Below, piece by piece: positions 5,079 through 7,375 of a DNA stretch of 7,375 nt. A program made the translations under genes and the position numbers. How positions within the stretch are numbered: the first letter of the stretch is position 1; each line of letters begins with the position of its first letter. Source of the stretch: CAZEGI01 sp964512105. GTDB taxonomy: Archaea > Altiarchaeota > Altiarchaeia > IMC4 > CAZEGI01. The notes under the pieces are model-generated. The model saw only the letters and a list, made by a program, of their open reading frames with translations, had not been told where the DNA came from and did no database searches. Where the stretch lies: assembly GCA_964512105.1 (NCBI GenBank), contig CAZEGI010000037.1, forward strand, positions 1-7,375. The letters run 5' to 3'.

Positions 5079-7375
5079 TGGATTTTTTGTCATTGCTCGG
5101 CATAAAACCGAAAAAGAAGGAGGAAACAACGGACGAAACCAAGCTGGGATACGAGGAGCACCAAGACAAACTTGTGGAATATTTAACGTCACCTTCTGTC
5201 ATAATCCAGCATCCGCAGGACATTCAGATCATGAAATACCACAGGGTTGTTGCGGCCATAAATTATCCGCGACTTGTTGACCCAGGCTGGTTGACGCGGC
5301 TTATAGAGATGAACCTTGACTTCGACCTTGCGATTCATATAAAACCCTATTCCATCGAATCAACTGTGAAACTGCTCGAGAACGAGATAAAAAAACAGAA
5401 GACCGATTTGTATGCCCTCGAATCCGAAGGAAAAATCGTTCCCCAAGCGCTGATACAACAGCACCAGGACACCATGGCGCTGCTGAACCTCGTGCAGGAA
5501 GGAACTGAAAAAATGTTCGACATGTCCCTTTACATAGACGCTAAGTCGTACACGACCGATGACCTCGAGATAGTGAGCAAGCAGATACAATCCACCATGA
5601 ACTCGATAATGATAACGCCAAAGGTGCCTGCGTTGAAGATGTATTCCGCAATGAAATCGGTTCTGCCCCTGACGAACGACGAGCTTAAGATAACGAGAAA
5701 CATCACATCGTCCGCTGCGGCCGCATGTTTCCCGTTTGCCATAACATCCATGGAGCAGCTGGCATCCGGCATCCTCATCGGGTTCAACGAGTACAACAGC
5801 ATTCCCATAATTATAGACCCGTTCGAGCTGAGCAACCCCAACATTCTCGTTTTGGGAACTTCTGGTGGCGGCAAGAGTTACGCCATAAAACTCATGATAA
5901 TGCGCGAGCTCATGGAAGGCGTACACGTAAACATAATAGACCCGCAGGGCGAATATTCGGACTTGATAAAAACGTTCAACGGCAGGACGATAAGCATCGC
6001 TCCCGGTTCCGATTCCGTAATCAACCCGTTCGACCTCATGGACCAAACATTAGATGATAAGAAACTTTCACTGCTTGCGTTCTTCAGGGTCCTGTTGGGC
6101 GAACTCACGGAACCTGAACGCGCGATACTTGACGACGCCATTGACCGCACCTACGAAGACAAGGGGATAACATCGGACCCCAAAACCTGGACCAACACCC
6201 CTCCGCTCCTGGAGGACGTGTACAACCAGGTTTTGCCGCTCACGAGGTCGAAAAAGGAGATTATATACAAACCGGCACTGGCTGTCGTGAACCAGCTTAA
6301 GACGTACATCTTCGGGCCGATGCGATTTCTGAATCAGCATACGAAAATAGACCTCGACAACCCGTTGATTTCGTTCAACATCAAGGATGCGCCGGACGTC
6401 GGAAAGGGCCCGATAATGTTCCTGGTTCTGGAGTATGTGTATACACAGATGAAGAAGTCCAAGTTCAGGAAGATGCTGGTTATAGACGAAGCTTGGACCG
6501 TGCTTTCTGCGGGTGACGAGGCAGAGAAGGTGTTGAAGATAGTAAAGACGTGCAGAAAATTCAATCTGTCGTTGGTGATGATAACCCAGGACGTTGACGA
6601 TGTTCTGGTCTCGCGTGCCGGGCGTGCGGTTTTGACCAACACCGCGATGAAGATACTGCTGAAACAGGATACGTCGATACTCGACCAGATTTCCGAAAAG
6701 TTTCATCTGACAACGGCGGAGCAGCGTTTTGTCAAGATTGCGACCATGGGCCGCGCTCTGCTGATAGCGGAAAACATGCGGGTTCCGATATACATACAAG
6801 CATCACCCGAGGAACACCGCATAATAACAACGCGCCCGGACGAACTTCTGCAGCTTGAACAGATAAAGAGGCCCACGATTGACAAGGAGCTTGAGCCCGA
6901 GTTTGATATAAATATGCCGGTACAATTGAAGGAGAAACTAACGGATGAACAGGTGCAACAGTTGCAGGCGAGGAACTTTGACGAGGTGCGGATAAGAACG
7001 CTTGAGGATAAGAGCGATTTGTTTATGATAAGGAACAATACGCACGACACGGATGAGCATTTTGTTTTGCAGTATCTCATACAGAACGAGGCCAGGAAAT
7101 ACACCCCGTCGGTGCTTGAACACCACACAAAACTTCCGGACATAACCTTTGAAACGCCGGATGGTAAGATGGTTGCTATTGAGATTGAGGTTGGAACCGG
7201 AACAAGGAAGGCACTCGACAACATGGAGGAAAAACTCAATGTGTTAAAACGCTACGACAGTTACTTCTACGTGGTGGACGACCCGAAGCTCATACAGGAC
7301 TACAAGGAGCGCTTTGGAACCATGCTGCTCAGAACGGATGTTCCTGCAAAGATAAGGTCGTACTTTGAAAGGTAA
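5078..7375 (+). CDS. virB4: VirB4-family secretion/conjugation ATPase with C-terminal nuclease-like extension
   Basis: This 765-residue protein is the ATP-driven motor of a type IV secretion-like machine. Residues 20-240 fit the second half of the VirB4 N-terminal domain (including SLYIDAKS, then a helix and KVPALKMYSAMKSVLPL). The P-loop is GTSGGGKS (260-267, K266), followed by NIIDPQGEYSDL. Walker B is MLVIDEAW (466-473, D470 and E471), and the sensor-type MITQD has Q504; R/N-rich segments after it complete the RecA-like ATPase. All core motifs are intact. The ATPase proper seems to end near 600. A linker follows, then a small alpha/beta domain (about 655-765): a helix (660-675), PD at 687-688, a hairpin, E702-I-E704-V-G, a helix, a Tyr/Phe-rich strand (YDSYFYVV, 726-733) and a closing helix. 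That order fits a PD-(D/E)XK nuclease fold with a D-x13-E-x-E site. Walker A comes early because the preceding PrgI-like gene seems to carry the first part of the N-domain. The stop is the last codon of the window. Confidence 0.9.
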   Translation: MDFLSLLGIKPKKKEETTDETKLGYEEHQDKLVEYLTSPSVIIQHPQDIQIMKYHRVVAAINYPRLVDPGWLTRLIEMNLDFDLAIHIKPYSIESTVKLLENEIKKQKTDLYALESEGKIVPQALIQQHQDTMALLNLVQEGTEKMFDMSLYIDAKSYTTDDLEIVSKQIQSTMNSIMITPKVPALKMYSAMKSVLPLTNDELKITRNITSSAAAACFPFAITSMEQLASGILIGFNEYNSIPIIIDPFELSNPNILVLGTSGGGKSYAIKLMIMRELMEGVHVNIIDPQGEYSDLIKTFNGRTISIAPGSDSVINPFDLMDQTLDDKKLSLLAFFRVLLGELTEPERAILDDAIDRTYEDKGITSDPKTWTNTPPLLEDVYNQVLPLTRSKKEIIYKPALAVVNQLKTYIFGPMRFLNQHTKIDLDNPLISFNIKDAPDVGKGPIMFLVLEYVYTQMKKSKFRKMLVIDEAWTVLSAGDEAEKVLKIVKTCRKFNLSLVMITQDVDDVLVSRAGRAVLTNTAMKILLKQDTSILDQISEKFHLTTAEQRFVKIATMGRALLIAENMRVPIYIQASPEEHRIITTRPDELLQLEQIKRPTIDKELEPEFDINMPVQLKEKLTDEQVQQLQARNFDEVRIRTLEDKSDLFMIRNNTHDTDEHFVLQYLIQNEARKYTPSVLEHHTKLPDITFETPDGKMVAIEIEVGTGTRKALDNMEEKLNVLKRYDSYFYVVDDPKLIQDYKERFGTMLLRTDVPAKIRSYFER

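Noticed and set aside
5360..6799. Long minus-strand frames opposite the VirB4 gene
   Set aside because: The VirB4 frame has intact Walker motifs throughout. The antisense products are Tyr/His/Arg/Val-rich mirror reads without domains.
1..7375. CRISPR array, tRNA or rRNA genes, transposase
   Set aside because: I saw no regularly spaced repeats, cloverleaf-like segment, rRNA signature or transposase/integrase reading frame anywhere in the window.

Overview
The window looks archaeal. AGA/AGG arginine and ATA isoleucine codons are common, TATA-like boxes sit about 20-35 bases before two gene starts, Shine-Dalgarno sites are of the GAGGTGA/GGTGA type, and the leading left-hand gene is an MNT/HEPN pair. 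A DPANN or other uncultivated archaeal lineage is my guess; the sequence alone does not settle the phylum. All real genes are on the plus strand.

Left part (1-1206): an AT-rich two-gene module, a minimal nucleotidyltransferase (MNT) followed by an overlapping HEPN protein. This is the usual layout of an MNT/HEPN toxin-antitoxin pair. It is followed after one base by a small CX2C-X12-CX2C zinc-ribbon gene. The first 28 bases of the window are an exact copy of bases 824-851 inside the zinc-ribbon gene and lie in the equivalent reading frame. The module is therefore bracketed by a direct repeat derived from the 5' end of the gene behind it, and the upstream copy runs into a stop at 63-65. This looks like the footprint of an insertion or duplication event.

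Middle (1207-1344): 138 bases without a gene. They hold a strong hairpin followed by five T's (terminator-like), a second hairpin, and two nearly identical GATATAAA boxes 80 bases apart. This region probably ends the first operon and starts the second.

Right part (1345-7375): a compact, higher-GC operon of four genes that resembles the membrane and energy core of a type IV secretion/conjugation machine. Its members are a VirB6/TrbL-like polytopic membrane protein with a signal peptide and a long cytoplasmic-type tail; a low-complexity, probably disordered protein; a PrgI-like two-helix membrane protein carrying what looks like the first part of a VirB4 N-terminal domain; and a VirB4-family ATPase with intact Walker A and B motifs. 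The ATPase has a C-terminal extension with a D-x13-E-x-E pattern suggesting a PD-(D/E)XK-type nuclease fold. The first two genes, and the last two, overlap by one base (TAATG and TGATG). No relaxase, VirD4-type coupling protein or pilin is visible in the window.

The most interesting points are the possible nuclease domain fused to the VirB4 motor, the VirB4 N-terminal region apparently split onto the PrgI-like protein, and the direct repeat around the MNT/HEPN pair.
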